DNA from: Flavobacterium sp.
GTDB lineage: Bacteria; Bacteroidota; Bacteroidia; Flavobacteriales; Flavobacteriaceae
Length of the DNA: 64,000 nt
Direction of reading: 5' to 3'
Assembly: GCF_027483985.1 (NCBI RefSeq)
Contig: NZ_JAIXTJ010000024.1
Coordinates: 186,001 to 250,000, forward strand
The translations under genes and the position numbers were made by a program. Of this stretch, positions 32,452 through 40,953 are shown one piece after another. A model generated the notes under the pieces. It did not search any database. It saw only the letters and a list, made by a program, of their open reading frames with translations, and was not told where the DNA came from. Position 1 is the first letter of the stretch. Every line of letters starts with the position of its first letter.

Positions 32452-33168
32452 ATGAAATTAGATATACTAGCCTTTGGTGCGCATCCTGATGATGTGGAAT
32501 TGGGTTGTAGTGGCACGATTGCTAAAGAGATTTCACTTGGTAAAAAAGTGGGTATAGTTGATTTAACACGAGGCGAATTAGGAACACGAGGTTCAGTGGA
32601 AATTCGTAATGCCGAATCGGCGAAAGCTGCCCAGATTTTAGGTATTGCAGCTAGAGAAAACTTAGACATGCGAGATGGATTTTTTATAAATGATGAAGCG
32701 CATCAAATGAAAATTATACAAATGCTTCGTAAATACCAGCCCGAAATCGTGCTTTGCAATGCGGTTAATGACCGACATATAGACCACGGAAAAGGTAGCA
32801 AATTAGTATCAGATGCTTGTTTTTTATCAGGTTTGCGAAGGATTGAAACGGAGTTAGAAGGCGAAAAACAAACCGCTTGGCGTCCGAAATTAGTGTATCA
32901 TTATCTGCAATGGAACAACAGTCAACCTGATTTTGTGGTTGATATTTCTGATTTTATCGACATCAAAATGGAGTCAATTTTAGCCTATGGTTCGCAATTT
33001 TATGATCCAAATTCTACAGAACCAGAGTCGCCAATTAGCTCAAAAAACTTTTTGGATAGTGTGAAATATAGAGCTCAAGACCTTGGAAGAATCGTAGGAA
33101 CGGCATATGCTGAAGGATTTACTGTAGAAAGATATTTGGCAGTCAATAGTTTAGGAAATTTGATGTAA
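32452..33168 (+). CDS. bshB1: Bacillithiol biosynthesis deacetylase
   Basis: The 238-residue protein belongs to the PIG-L/LmbE zinc deacetylases. The metal motif AHPDDVELGCSGT (about 10-22) and the second His motif NDRHIDHGKG (about 105-114) are present, with DLTRGELGTRG in between, which is characteristic of BshB1. It removes acetyl from N-acetylglucosaminyl-malate in bacillithiol synthesis in the cytosol. Bacillithiol is the main low-molecular-weight thiol in many Bacteroidetes. It may be read together with menF, 49 bases upstream, but it could have its own promoter. Confidence 0.93.
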   Translation: MKLDILAFGAHPDDVELGCSGTIAKEISLGKKVGIVDLTRGELGTRGSVEIRNAESAKAAQILGIAARENLDMRDGFFINDEAHQMKIIQMLRKYQPEIVLCNAVNDRHIDHGKGSKLVSDACFLSGLRRIETELEGEKQTAWRPKLVYHYLQWNNSQPDFVVDISDFIDIKMESILAYGSQFYDPNSTEPESPISSKNFLDSVKYRAQDLGRIVGTAYAEGFTVERYLAVNSLGNLM

Positions 33169-33183
33169 TTTTTTCAAATTTTC

Positions 33184-33215
33184 TTTGTGAGAATAAAACT
33201 TTTGCAATATATTTG
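33184..33215 (+). promoter_or_regulatory. Promoter of tRNA-His
   Basis: TTTG at 33184-33187, 20 bases, then TATATTTG at 33208-33215, an exact Bacteroidetes -33/-7 pair. The -7 box ends 12 bases before the tRNA. Confidence 0.75.
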
Positions 33216-33227
33216 CACTCGTAAAAT

Positions 33228-33303
33228 GGTGGTTGTAGCTCAGCTGGTTAGAGCGCTGGTTTGTGGTGCCGGAAGTCGCCGGTTCGAACCCGGTCATCCA
33301 CCC
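33228..33303 (+). tRNA. tRNA-His (anticodon GTG)
   Basis: The cloverleaf is complete. The acceptor begins with the extra G at position -1 that marks tRNA-His, pairing with C73. The D arm is GCTC...GAGC. The anticodon loop TTGTGGT holds GTG at 33263-33265. The T arm has GCCGG-TTCGAAC-CCGGT. CCA is not fully encoded. One T-T mismatch appears at acceptor position 5:68. Confidence 0.95.
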
Positions 33304-33310
33304 TTAATTA

Positions 33311-33341
33311 AAAAGCCTTGAAGAAATTCAAGGCTTTTTTT
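33311..33341 (+). terminator. Terminator of tRNA-His
   Basis: AAAAGCCTTGAA pairs perfectly with TTCAAGGCTTTT around a GAAA loop and runs into T residues. Confidence 0.92.
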
Positions 33342-33385
33342 GTATCCAATAGTGTATTCATTTTCGGTTTGATTATTGAAAATAA

Positions 33386-33451
33386 AAACCATTAAGAAAG
33401 TAGATTCATTAACTGTATAACTACCTAATTAGCCTAAATTCTTAATGGTTT
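33386..33451 (-). terminator. Long-loop inverted repeat behind lpxD
   Basis: AAACCATTAAGAA (33386-33398) and TTCTTAATGGTTT (33439-33451) form a perfect 13-bp stem with a 40-base loop, 34 bases after the lpxD stop on the minus strand. A T-rich stretch follows on that strand. It may be a terminator or a 3' stability structure. Confidence 0.55.
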
Positions 33452-33485
33452 CAATAAAATTATTATAATAGAACAGTTTAAATAT

Positions 33486-34475
33486 TTATTCTGTTGCCAT
33501 TCGTTTAAGGATAGCCCACTGTTTTAGAGCAGTTCTAGCTTCAACCGCTGGATAACCTAGCATCGTTTTTCCAGCAGGAACATCAGCTGCTACTCCTGAA
33601 CCAGCACCAATCATTACGCCGTCTCCAAGTGTTAAATGGTCTTTTATTGAAGCGCTTCCTCCAATAATAACGCCATTTCCTAACGTAACCGAACCAGCTA
33701 GACCACTATTTCCGGCCATAATACAAAATTGACCAAGTTTACTATTGTGTCCGATTTGAACTAAATTATCAATCTTACAGCCGTCACCTAAAATGGTAGA
33801 ACTAAATTTACCTCTGTCAACAGATGAATTTGCTCCAATTTCTACATTGTTTCCGATAATAACATTTCCAATTTGAGGTATTTTAGCCAATCCTCTTTCC
33901 GGACAAGGTCTAAATCCAAAGCCATCAGCGCCAATAGTACAATTGGGATGTAAAATACAATAAGCTCCGATGTGGCAACGCTCGCGAACAACCGCACCAG
34001 ACCAAATCACAGTATTTTTTCCAATGGTACATTCGTCAAGAATGGTAACATTTGGATATAAAATTACATTTTCGCCTAAAACTACGTTCGGACCAACGTA
34101 ACAACCAGCACCAATCTTTGTGCCAGCACCAATTTTTGCAGTACTATCAATAGTTGCTGTTGGGTGAATTTCGTGAGCAAATTGTGGTGGAGCAGGAGCA
34201 AAGAGTTCCAACACCTGTGACATTGCCAAATCAGCATTTTTTACTTTTATAAACGCTCTATTGTCTCCAGGTTCAATGGCGATATCTTGATTAACGATAG
34301 CAGCACAAGCCTTTGATGTAGACCAAAATTTTTCATATTTTCTATTTCCAATGAAAGAAATTTCATTTTCATTTGCAAGTTCTAATTGCTCAGGAGCATT
34401 TATTTCGTTGTTTGTGTTGCCAACGAGTTCTCCATTTAGTAGTGCATTAATTTCTTGGATGGTAAATTTTTTCAT
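33486..34475 (-). CDS. lpxD: UDP-3-O-acylglucosamine N-acyltransferase
   Basis: The 329-residue protein has the LpxD N-terminal uridine-binding domain (about 1-105; INALLNGELVGN, ISFIGNRKYEKF) and a left-handed beta-helix of hexapeptide repeats (about 108-310; IGAGTKIGAGCYVGPNVVLG). The stretch KIDNLVQIGHNSKLG holds the catalytic His near residue 240, and DGFGFRP is conserved. It adds the N-linked acyl chain in lipid A synthesis. Flavobacteria often carry a second LpxD-like protein; the full conservation here suggests a working enzyme. It is monocistronic. Confidence 0.93.
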   Translation of the reverse strand: MKKFTIQEINALLNGELVGNTNNEINAPEQLELANENEISFIGNRKYEKFWSTSKACAAIVNQDIAIEPGDNRAFIKVKNADLAMSQVLELFAPAPPQFAHEIHPTATIDSTAKIGAGTKIGAGCYVGPNVVLGENVILYPNVTILDECTIGKNTVIWSGAVVRERCHIGAYCILHPNCTIGADGFGFRPCPERGLAKIPQIGNVIIGNNVEIGANSSVDRGKFSSTILGDGCKIDNLVQIGHNSKLGQFCIMAGNSGLAGSVTLGNGVIIGGSASIKDHLTLGDGVMIGAGSGVAADVPAGKTMLGYPAVEARTALKQWAILKRMATE

Positions 34476-34568
34476 TTGTATTGGTTTGGTTTAGCTTTCA
34501 AAATAAGTGAATTGTTTTGATATTCGCTAATAATTAGTTAAAAGCCTCCTTATTTTTCTAAAATATTT

Positions 34569-34576
34569 TACTTTTG
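34569..34576 (+). promoter_or_regulatory. -7 box of the small secreted protein gene
   Basis: TACTTTTG is an exact TAnnTTTG match, 18 bases before the chosen ATG at 34595. Confidence 0.5.
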
Positions 34577-34594
34577 TTATTCAAATTTGATAAA

Positions 34595-35056
34595 ATGAAG
34601 TACCTTTTATTATTGTTTTTAGTTCCAGTTTTAACTTTCGGACAAATAGAAAAAGCTATCAAACTCAAGGTGGCAGTCATCCAAAATTTTGTAGGCAAAG
34701 GTGCTGAAGGTGAAACCATGTTTTGGCAAACCAAGGGAAGAATTACCTTTGGAATTGTGAATTATACCGACGAACAAAATCCCATTTTTAAGGAGTTGTT
34801 TATTAATCAATATAAAGAAATAGTTGCGATTTATAATAAAATGATTGTTTCAGAAGACGAAACAGATACCTCACTCTTTATAAAGACATTGATTAGACAA
34901 GAGCAAGATTATAGAAACCTTTTGACAAATGAGCAGTTGCAATTGTATTTAAAACAATTAGCTGATTTTGAGTTATACAATCCGCAGGCGCACGATTCTT
35001 ATTCTTCTTTGTTTTTTTCAGAAAAACTTTTAAAAGAATTTATTTCAAAATTTTAG
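34595..35056 (+). CDS. Small secreted protein of unknown function
   Basis: The 153-residue protein starts at 34595, which gives a clean signal peptide (MKYLLLLFLVPVLTFGQ). An ATG at 34574 lies inside the -7 box and is rejected. The mature part is largely helical (FKELFINQYKEIVAIYNKMI, FIKTLIRQEQDYRNLLTNEQ, LYLKQLADFELYNP). No family is recognised. It is a single-gene unit that converges on the M28 peptidase gene through a shared terminator. Confidence 0.72.
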   Translation: MKYLLLLFLVPVLTFGQIEKAIKLKVAVIQNFVGKGAEGETMFWQTKGRITFGIVNYTDEQNPIFKELFINQYKEIVAIYNKMIVSEDETDTSLFIKTLIRQEQDYRNLLTNEQLQLYLKQLADFELYNPQAHDSYSSLFFSEKLLKEFISKF

Positions 35057-35062
35057 ATATAA

Positions 35063-35091
35063 AAAAAGCTCCAATTTCTCGGAGCTTTTTT
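35063..35091. terminator. Bidirectional terminator between convergent genes
   Basis: AAAAAGCTCC pairs with GGAGCTTTTT around an 8-base loop, with A and T runs on both sides. It serves the secreted protein gene and the M28 peptidase gene. Confidence 0.88.
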
Positions 35092-35095
35092 ATTT

Positions 35096-36127
35096 TTATT
35101 TACCATCTTTATCTACAACAATTCGGGCTTCTCTGTTGGCTAGTTCCCAAGCAATTGCAAAAGCAAGTTGGGTTCTTTTTTCTAAGGCATCAAACTCAAT
35201 TTTATCTACTTCATCAGAGGCTTTGTGGTAATCAGCATGCGTTCCGTTGAATAAAAATACCGACGGAATGCCATTTTTAGCAAAGTTATAATGATCAGAA
35301 CGGTAGTAAAAACGGTTTTTGTCGTTTCTGTCGTTGTATTTGTAATCTAAATTTAGTTTTGTGTATTTGCTGTTAGCCGCTTCACAAATGTTGTATAAAT
35401 CAGTAGAAAGATAATCGGAACCAATTACATAAACATAATTATTTGAATCGGCATGTGCTGCATCACGACGTCCAATCATATCAATATTTACATCGGCAAC
35501 TGTATTAGCTAAAGGAAATAATGGATTTTCAGAATAGAATCGTGAACCGTGCAATCCGTGTTCTTCTCCAGTTACGTGAAGAATTAAAATCGAACGTTTT
35601 GGTCCGTGACCTTCTTTTTTTGCTTTTTGAAAAGCTTGCGCAATTTCAATTAAACCTACTGTTCCCGAACCATCATCGTCGGCTCCATTATAAACTTCGC
35701 CATTTTTCATTCCAACATGATCGTAGTGAGCTGATACTACAATGATTTCTTCTGGTTTTTCTGAACCTTCTATAAAGGCCCAAATATTTTCCGAATCAGG
35801 TAATTTCGGACTAAATCCTTTTTTCATGTATTCCGAAGGAACTTTTTGGTAGTAACTATCAGCACCTTTTGGGAACGGAACTCCGATTTTTTTATATTGT
35901 TCGATAATATAGTTTCCGGCTTTTTTCTGACCTTCACTTCCGGTATTTCTACCTTCCATTTCATCCGATGCTACAACGGTTAGATTGGTTCGGAGTTCAT
36001 CGGCGGTAATCGAATTAACGTAGCTTTGAACGTCAAGTGGTTTAGAAGTTTTGGTTGCCGAACTGGTTTTGGTTCCAGAACAGGATAAAAGCATTAGGCC
36101 TAGACCTGTGATGATGATTTTTTTCAT
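35096..36127 (-). CDS. M28-family zinc peptidase lipoprotein
   Basis: The 343-residue protein has a lipoprotein signal (MKKIIITGLGLMLLSCSG, Cys near 16). The catalytic M28 motifs are all present: VVSAHYDHVG (about 130), NGADDDGSGTVGLIEIA (about 143), TGEEHGLHGS (about 187), VNIDMIGRRD (about 213), SDHYNFAKNGIPSVFLF and THADYH. These bind two zinc ions, and the fold is that of an aminopeptidase. It acts on peptides in the periplasm or at the surface. It is followed on the same strand, 2 bases before its start, by the DUF3667 gene, which is therefore in the same transcript. Confidence 0.92.
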   Translation of the reverse strand: MKKIIITGLGLMLLSCSGTKTSSATKTSKPLDVQSYVNSITADELRTNLTVVASDEMEGRNTGSEGQKKAGNYIIEQYKKIGVPFPKGADSYYQKVPSEYMKKGFSPKLPDSENIWAFIEGSEKPEEIIVVSAHYDHVGMKNGEVYNGADDDGSGTVGLIEIAQAFQKAKKEGHGPKRSILILHVTGEEHGLHGSRFYSENPLFPLANTVADVNIDMIGRRDAAHADSNNYVYVIGSDYLSTDLYNICEAANSKYTKLNLDYKYNDRNDKNRFYYRSDHYNFAKNGIPSVFLFNGTHADYHKASDEVDKIEFDALEKRTQLAFAIAWELANREARIVVDKDGK

Positions 36128-36129
36128 GT

Positions 36130-37254
36130 TTAGTGTATTGTTATAAAAGAATAGATGATGAAAATTAATAAAACAAAAAATAGTAAAATAGAATTAATGA
36201 ATAGTAACAAACTACTTTTTAGAAACGAAACAACTTTGCTTTCTTGATAAAAAACTTTGTTTGCCTTATAAAAATAATAGATAAACCATAAAGGAACAAT
36301 GATATTTATTATCAAATCGATACCTTCGGTAAAACTATTTTCTCCAAAGAGATACAATAATTTTATTGTTAAGGTTGCTATCAATATTATTAATAGTAAA
36401 AAAGAGAAAAAGTGGAGCGTAAAAATGCCGTGGTCAAAATAATACCATCTTTTTTTGTTATGAAACAGCCATAATACGAAGGCGAATAGTGGCATATAAA
36501 AGAATAAGGCTTTCGGAATATTGTGTTTGAAAGATTCGATAAAGGCAGGAATTATTTCGTCTTTTTCTTTTTTGGAAGTAATTTTCATTAATTTTCGGGC
36601 AAACCAAAAACTTACTGGATTTAACTTATCTTTTCCGAACTTTTGCAAGGAATCCATTTGTTTCAAAGATTTATAAGTTTTACCACCATACGCAAAATCA
36701 ACATTCTGCTTGTCTTCCGATTCCTTGGTATAAGTTAGAAGTGTATCTAATTCCTTTTGAGTTAGTTTTCCTTCTTTAAATAAGGATCTTAATTTTAATC
36801 CTTGAGGTGATAATTCTAGAGTATCGGTACTAATAGTATTGGAATTATCTGTAATTTTAACCAATCCACCAGCAGTTGTAGTTGTGTTTTTTTCTTTGGT
36901 TTTAGCTTCATCAGCTTTTATTTCATCCTCAATTCCATCAGGTAGTACTGAAATGGTAAAAAACGTGACAAAACTTATAAAAATATACAATCGAATTGGC
37001 GCTAGATAGGACAATCTTTTTCCCGATAAATATTCTTTAGTCAACGATGCCGGACGCAGAAGCAAATTCTTTATGGTTTTCCAAAAAGCATTTTCATAAT
37101 GGGTTAAATCTTCAAAAAAATGAACAAACAGATGATGAAATGTTTTACGCGAGCTTGTATTCTCTTGTCCGCAATTAGGACAAAAACGTGTTGGAACTAC
37201 GTGATTGCAATTCAAGCAAGTTTTATCTTCTCTGATAGGACTTTGGTGCGACAT
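36130..37254 (-). CDS. DUF3667 membrane protein, longer paralogue
   Basis: The 374-residue protein has a zinc ribbon (CLNCNHVVPTRFCPNCGQ, about 13-31) and the DUF3667 core (FHHLFVHFFEDLTHYENAFW, LLRPASLTKEYLSGKR), like the protein at 15610-16383. Between the first and later membrane helices it has an inserted soluble segment (about 108-225) rich in Glu and Lys. About five membrane helices are predicted. Function is unknown. It precedes the M28 peptidase gene on the same strand with a 2-base gap. Confidence 0.87.
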   Translation of the reverse strand: MSHQSPIREDKTCLNCNHVVPTRFCPNCGQENTSSRKTFHHLFVHFFEDLTHYENAFWKTIKNLLLRPASLTKEYLSGKRLSYLAPIRLYIFISFVTFFTISVLPDGIEDEIKADEAKTKEKNTTTTAGGLVKITDNSNTISTDTLELSPQGLKLRSLFKEGKLTQKELDTLLTYTKESEDKQNVDFAYGGKTYKSLKQMDSLQKFGKDKLNPVSFWFARKLMKITSKKEKDEIIPAFIESFKHNIPKALFFYMPLFAFVLWLFHNKKRWYYFDHGIFTLHFFSFLLLIILIATLTIKLLYLFGENSFTEGIDLIINIIVPLWFIYYFYKANKVFYQESKVVSFLKSSLLLFINSILLFFVLLIFIIYSFITIH

Positions 37255-37362
37255 AAAGAAAGTAATATTTTAAGTTGTAAATCTATTAAAAAAAATTAGT
37301 TTTACTTTTAATACCATTAATTAGTTATAAAATTTTATTTTTGTTACAAATCATTATCAATT

Positions 37363-37821
37363 ATGCAATCTAAAGCGATCACACCTGAACAATATATTGC
37401 TGAACTTCCTGAGGATAGAAGGGAAGCAATGACTAAACTACGTCAAATTACCTTAGCTAGTCTTCCTGAAGGCTTTGAGGAGCAAATGAGTTATGGTATG
37501 TTAGGATATGTTGTGCCACATTCGTTATATCCAAATGGTTATCATTGCACACCCGAATTGCCTTTGCCATTTTTTGCCATTGCTTCTCAAAAGAATTCTA
37601 TCAATATTTACCATATGATGGTTTATAGTGATCAAAGTTTGCACGATTGGTTTTCATCAGAATATCCCAAACATTGTAAATCAAAGTTGGATATGGGAAA
37701 AAGTTGCATTCGTTTTAAGAAAGTGAACGATATTCCTTTTGATCTTATTGCTGAATTACTTACCAAAATTTCGGTTCAACAATGGATTGAAAATTATGAA
37801 ACGAATTTGAAGAAAACTTAA
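37363..37821 (+). CDS. DUF1801 (YdhG-like) protein
   Basis: The 152-residue protein begins with the DUF1801 pattern ITPEQYIAELPEDRREAMTKLRQ and continues with FEEQMSYGMLGYVVP, FFAIASQKNSINIYHM and KLDMGKSCIRFKKVNDIPFD. The domain adopts a small alpha/beta fold of unknown biochemical role, sometimes linked to iron handling. It is cytosolic. The TAATG junction with the Crp gene overlaps by one base, so the two are co-translated. Confidence 0.87.
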   Translation: MQSKAITPEQYIAELPEDRREAMTKLRQITLASLPEGFEEQMSYGMLGYVVPHSLYPNGYHCTPELPLPFFAIASQKNSINIYHMMVYSDQSLHDWFSSEYPKHCKSKLDMGKSCIRFKKVNDIPFDLIAELLTKISVQQWIENYETNLKKT

Positions 37822-38453
37822 TGTTAGCTATACTACAAGAGCACTATGCTTCTATTTTCGAACCAAAATTGATGGATGAAATTGTGCATTGTTCACAACT
37901 TCGTAACTTTAACGAAGGTGATGTACTAATTGATTTTGGCGCTCAAATTAAGAAAATGCCTTTGCTATTTTCTGGAGCCATTAAGATTTTAAGAGAAGAT
38001 TTTGATGAAGGCGAATTATTACTTTATTTTATCGAAAAAGGAGATACTTGTGCGATGTCGATGGCTTGTTGCATGGGTGATGCTAAAAGTGAAATTAGAG
38101 CCGTTGCCGAAACTAACGGACAAGTTATTATGATTCCAGTTTCCAATATGGAAGAATGGTTGGGCAAATATAAATCGTGGCGCAATTATGTTTTTAACAG
38201 TTATAATAATCGTTTGAAAGAAATGCTCACAGCAATTGATAGTTTGGCATTTATGAACATGAACGAACGCCTACTCAATTATCTTTTTGAAAAAGCAAAA
38301 ATCAATAAGTCTAATGAAGTGCATACCACGCACCAACAAATTGCGGACGATTTACATACTTCAAGAGTAGTGGTTTCAAGATTGTTGAAAGCACTTGAAA
38401 ACGAAAAAAGAATACGATTGCATCGTGCTTTTGTAGAAATTGTTGTAGCTTAG
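37821..38453 (+). CDS. Crp/Fnr-family regulator with Cys-rich sensory loop
   Basis: The 210-residue protein has an N-terminal cyclic-nucleotide-binding-like barrel (about 15-115) and a C-terminal winged helix (about 145-205; THQQIADDLHTSRVVVSRLLKALE). The barrel carries GDTCAMSMACCMGD, with three cysteines, and lacks the usual cAMP-binding Arg motif. A thiol, sulfide or redox signal is therefore more likely than cAMP. It directly precedes a TauE exporter and an MBL-rhodanese enzyme, each with a GTAAC-N4-GTTRC dyad at the class II position, so it is probably their activator. Confidence 0.88.
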   Translation: MLAILQEHYASIFEPKLMDEIVHCSQLRNFNEGDVLIDFGAQIKKMPLLFSGAIKILREDFDEGELLLYFIEKGDTCAMSMACCMGDAKSEIRAVAETNGQVIMIPVSNMEEWLGKYKSWRNYVFNSYNNRLKEMLTAIDSLAFMNMNERLLNYLFEKAKINKSNEVHTTHQQIADDLHTSRVVVSRLLKALENEKRIRLHRAFVEIVVA

Positions 38454-38496
38454 TAACATTTGTTGCACACTAAGATCAAGAATATAGCGACCTTTG
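38453..38496 (+). promoter_or_regulatory. Crp-type operator and -7 box of the TauE gene
   Basis: GTAAC-ATTT-GTTGC (38453-38466) is followed 22 bases later by GACCTTTG (38489-38496). The dyad centre lies about 41 bases before the expected start of transcription, as in class II activation. Confidence 0.6.
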
Positions 38497-38514
38497 ACCC
38501 GTTAAATAATACAA

Positions 38515-39318
38515 ATGGATATTTCTTCAATAATTGGATACTTACTGGCCGTTTTAGTCGGAATTACTCTTGGGTTAATTGGTAGTGGCGGATCCATTTT
38601 ATCGGTACCAATTTTGGTTTATGTTCTTTCGGTCGAACCGGTATTGGCAACAGCTTATTCATTATTTGTTGTTGGAACAACCGCTTTAGTTGGTGGCGTT
38701 CAAAAAGCGCGTCAACAATTGGTAGATTTCAAGAAAGTCCTACTATTTGGATTCCCAACAATTTTAGCGGTTTTTTTGACAAGAAAATTTATCGTTCCTG
38801 CTATTCCTGATGTGATTACTTTAACCGATTTTTTAGTAGTTTCAAAATCTGATTTAACTATGGTTGTTTTTGCCATTGTTATGATTTTTGCTTCCATTAG
38901 AATGATAAGACCAAGTAAGGAGCAAAACGTTCAAAGTGATTTTAAATTAAACTATTTAGCCATTTTTATGCAAGGCTTATTTATTGGTTTAGTTGCTGGT
39001 TTTGTTGGTGCAGGTGGCGGATTTTTAATCATTCCAGCGTTGTTATTTATGGCAAAAACACCTATGAAAATGGCTGTTGGAACTTCACTTTTTATAGTCG
39101 CTGCACAATCATTAATTGGTTTTATTGGAGATATTCGTCCAGGTCAAAATTTAGATTGGAATTTGCTGTTAATTTTTACAACATCTTCTGTAATAGGAAT
39201 ATTTATAGGAAGTTATTTGTCAAAAAAAATCGCTGGAGAACGGCTTAAAACAGGTTTCGGATGGATGGTTCTAGCTATGGGAATCTATATCATTGTCAAA
39301 GAGTTGGTTGTGAAGTAG
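38515..39318 (+). CDS. TauE/SafE-family sulfur-anion exporter
   Basis: The 267-residue membrane protein has seven or eight helices. Its two halves each begin with a family repeat: LAVLVGITLGLIGSGGSILS (about 10-30) and FIGLVAGFVGAGGGFLIIPA (about 150-172). TauE/SafE proteins export sulfite, sulfoacetate or related anions. It lies between the Crp gene and the MBL-rhodanese gene and has the same type of operator as the latter, so export of sulfite or thiosulfate made during sulfide oxidation is a good inference. Confidence 0.9.
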   Translation: MDISSIIGYLLAVLVGITLGLIGSGGSILSVPILVYVLSVEPVLATAYSLFVVGTTALVGGVQKARQQLVDFKKVLLFGFPTILAVFLTRKFIVPAIPDVITLTDFLVVSKSDLTMVVFAIVMIFASIRMIRPSKEQNVQSDFKLNYLAIFMQGLFIGLVAGFVGAGGGFLIIPALLFMAKTPMKMAVGTSLFIVAAQSLIGFIGDIRPGQNLDWNLLLIFTTSSVIGIFIGSYLSKKIAGERLKTGFGWMVLAMGIYIIVKELVVK

Positions 39319-39346
39319 CTGTTTTTTTATCAAATAATGTTAAATT

Positions 39347-39390
39347 GTAACAAAAGTTACGCTCCAATTCAATCAATCAATTTAATTTTA
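39347..39390 (+). promoter_or_regulatory. Crp-type operator and -7 box of the MBL-rhodanese gene
   Basis: GTAAC-AAAA-GTTAC (39347-39360) is a perfect dyad, followed after exactly 22 bases by TAATTTTA (39383-39390). The spacing equals that of the operator at 38453. Confidence 0.65.
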
Positions 39391-39410
39391 CAAAAGAAAA
39401 ATTTAGAAAT

Positions 39411-40835
39411 ATGAAAATAGAACAAATATATACCGGATGTTTAGCCCAAGGTGCTTATTACATTGAAAGCAATGGTGAAGTAGCGATTATTGATCCATTA
39501 AGAGAAGTGCAGCAATATGTTGACAAAGCAACTGCTGATGGTGCTGTTATTAAGTATATTTTTGAAACGCATTTCCACGCCGATTTTGTTAGTGGTCACG
39601 TAACGTTAGCTCAAAAAACTGGAGCGCCAATTGTTTATGGTCCAAATGCTAATCCATCTTTTGAGGCACATATTGCTAAAGATGGTGAAGTTTTTCAATT
39701 AGGTGCCATTACCTTAACTTGTCTTCACACGCCCGGACATACTATGGAAAGTTCGTGCTATTTATTGAAAGATGAAAACGGAAAAGACCACGCACTTTTT
39801 AGTGGTGACACTTTATTTTTAGGTGATGTAGGTCGACCAGATTTAGCACAGAAAGCAGTTGATATGACACAAGAACAATTAGCAGGTATCTTGTTTGATA
39901 GTTTGAGATCCAAAGTTATGACATTGGCAGATGATGTAATTGTTTATCCAGCGCATGGTGCAGGAAGTGCTTGTGGTAAAAACTTGAGTAAAGAAACCGT
40001 GGGAAGTATTGGCGATCAAAAAGCAACTAATTATGCGCTTCGTGCCGATATGACTCGCGATGAATTTATTTCAGAAGTTACAGATGGTTTATTGCCACCG
40101 CCAGCTTATTTTCCGATGAATGTTAAGCTGAATAAGGAAGGTTATGGTAATGTTGAAGATATTATTAGAGAAGCAAAAGCATTTGATACTAAAACATTTG
40201 AACTTGTTGCTAACGAAACAGAGGCTTTAATTTTAGATGTTCGTCACCAAGATGAGTTTGAAAAAGGACATATTCCAAAATCAATTTTTATTGGAATTGA
40301 CGGACAATTTGCTCCGTGGGTTGGCGCTTTGATTTTAGATAGTAAACAAGAAATTTTGTTAGTTACACCCGAAGGTAGAGAAGAGGAAACCATTAAAAGA
40401 TTGGCCAGAGTAGGATATGATAATACGTTAGGTTATCTAAAAGGTGGATTTGAAAGTTGGAAAAATGCGGGATTAGAGTACGATACCATTACTTCTGTTT
40501 CTGTAGAAAAGTTAGAAGAGGTTTTAAATCACGCTTCAAATAACAATGAAAGCATGAAGGTTTTTGATGTTAGAAAACCAGGTGAATATACTGCTGAACA
40601 TGTTTTGGACGTACCTTCAACACCATTAGATTTTTTAAACGAGTATTTAGCAACTTTTCCAAAGGAAGAAGATTTTTATTTGCATTGTGCTGGCGGTTAT
40701 CGTTCGATGATTGCTGCGTCGATATTGAAAGCTCGTAGTTATCATAACGTAATCAATGTTTTAGGAGGTTTTGCCGCTATAAAAAAGAGTGGTATCAAAA
40801 CAACGAGTTATGTTTGCCCTTCAACCCTAAAATAA
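39411..40835 (+). CDS. MBL-fold persulfide dioxygenase-like enzyme with two rhodanese domains
   Basis: The 474-residue protein has an ETHE1-like metallo-beta-lactamase domain (about 1-240) with THFHADFVSGH (about 53), HTPGHTMESSCYLL and FSGDTLFLGDVGRPDL. Two rhodanese domains follow. The first (about 258-355) has LLVTPEGREEE where the active Cys should be and is probably inactive. The second (about 365-470) has HCAGGYRS with Cys near 426 and looks active. ETHE1-type enzymes oxidise glutathione or bacillithiol persulfide to sulfite. Together with TauE and the Crp-type protein this makes a sulfide-detoxification unit. Confidence 0.92.
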   Translation: MKIEQIYTGCLAQGAYYIESNGEVAIIDPLREVQQYVDKATADGAVIKYIFETHFHADFVSGHVTLAQKTGAPIVYGPNANPSFEAHIAKDGEVFQLGAITLTCLHTPGHTMESSCYLLKDENGKDHALFSGDTLFLGDVGRPDLAQKAVDMTQEQLAGILFDSLRSKVMTLADDVIVYPAHGAGSACGKNLSKETVGSIGDQKATNYALRADMTRDEFISEVTDGLLPPPAYFPMNVKLNKEGYGNVEDIIREAKAFDTKTFELVANETEALILDVRHQDEFEKGHIPKSIFIGIDGQFAPWVGALILDSKQEILLVTPEGREEETIKRLARVGYDNTLGYLKGGFESWKNAGLEYDTITSVSVEKLEEVLNHASNNNESMKVFDVRKPGEYTAEHVLDVPSTPLDFLNEYLATFPKEEDFYLHCAGGYRSMIAASILKARSYHNVINVLGGFAAIKKSGIKTTSYVCPSTLK

Positions 40836-40953
40836 TAAATAAGATAAAAATAAATAAAAGTTAATTTATTTTTATGTAAAGAATAAATTGATATATTTGA
40901 ATTACTATTTGATATAAATAAGTATAAAACCATAATTATAAAAATATAAAAAA

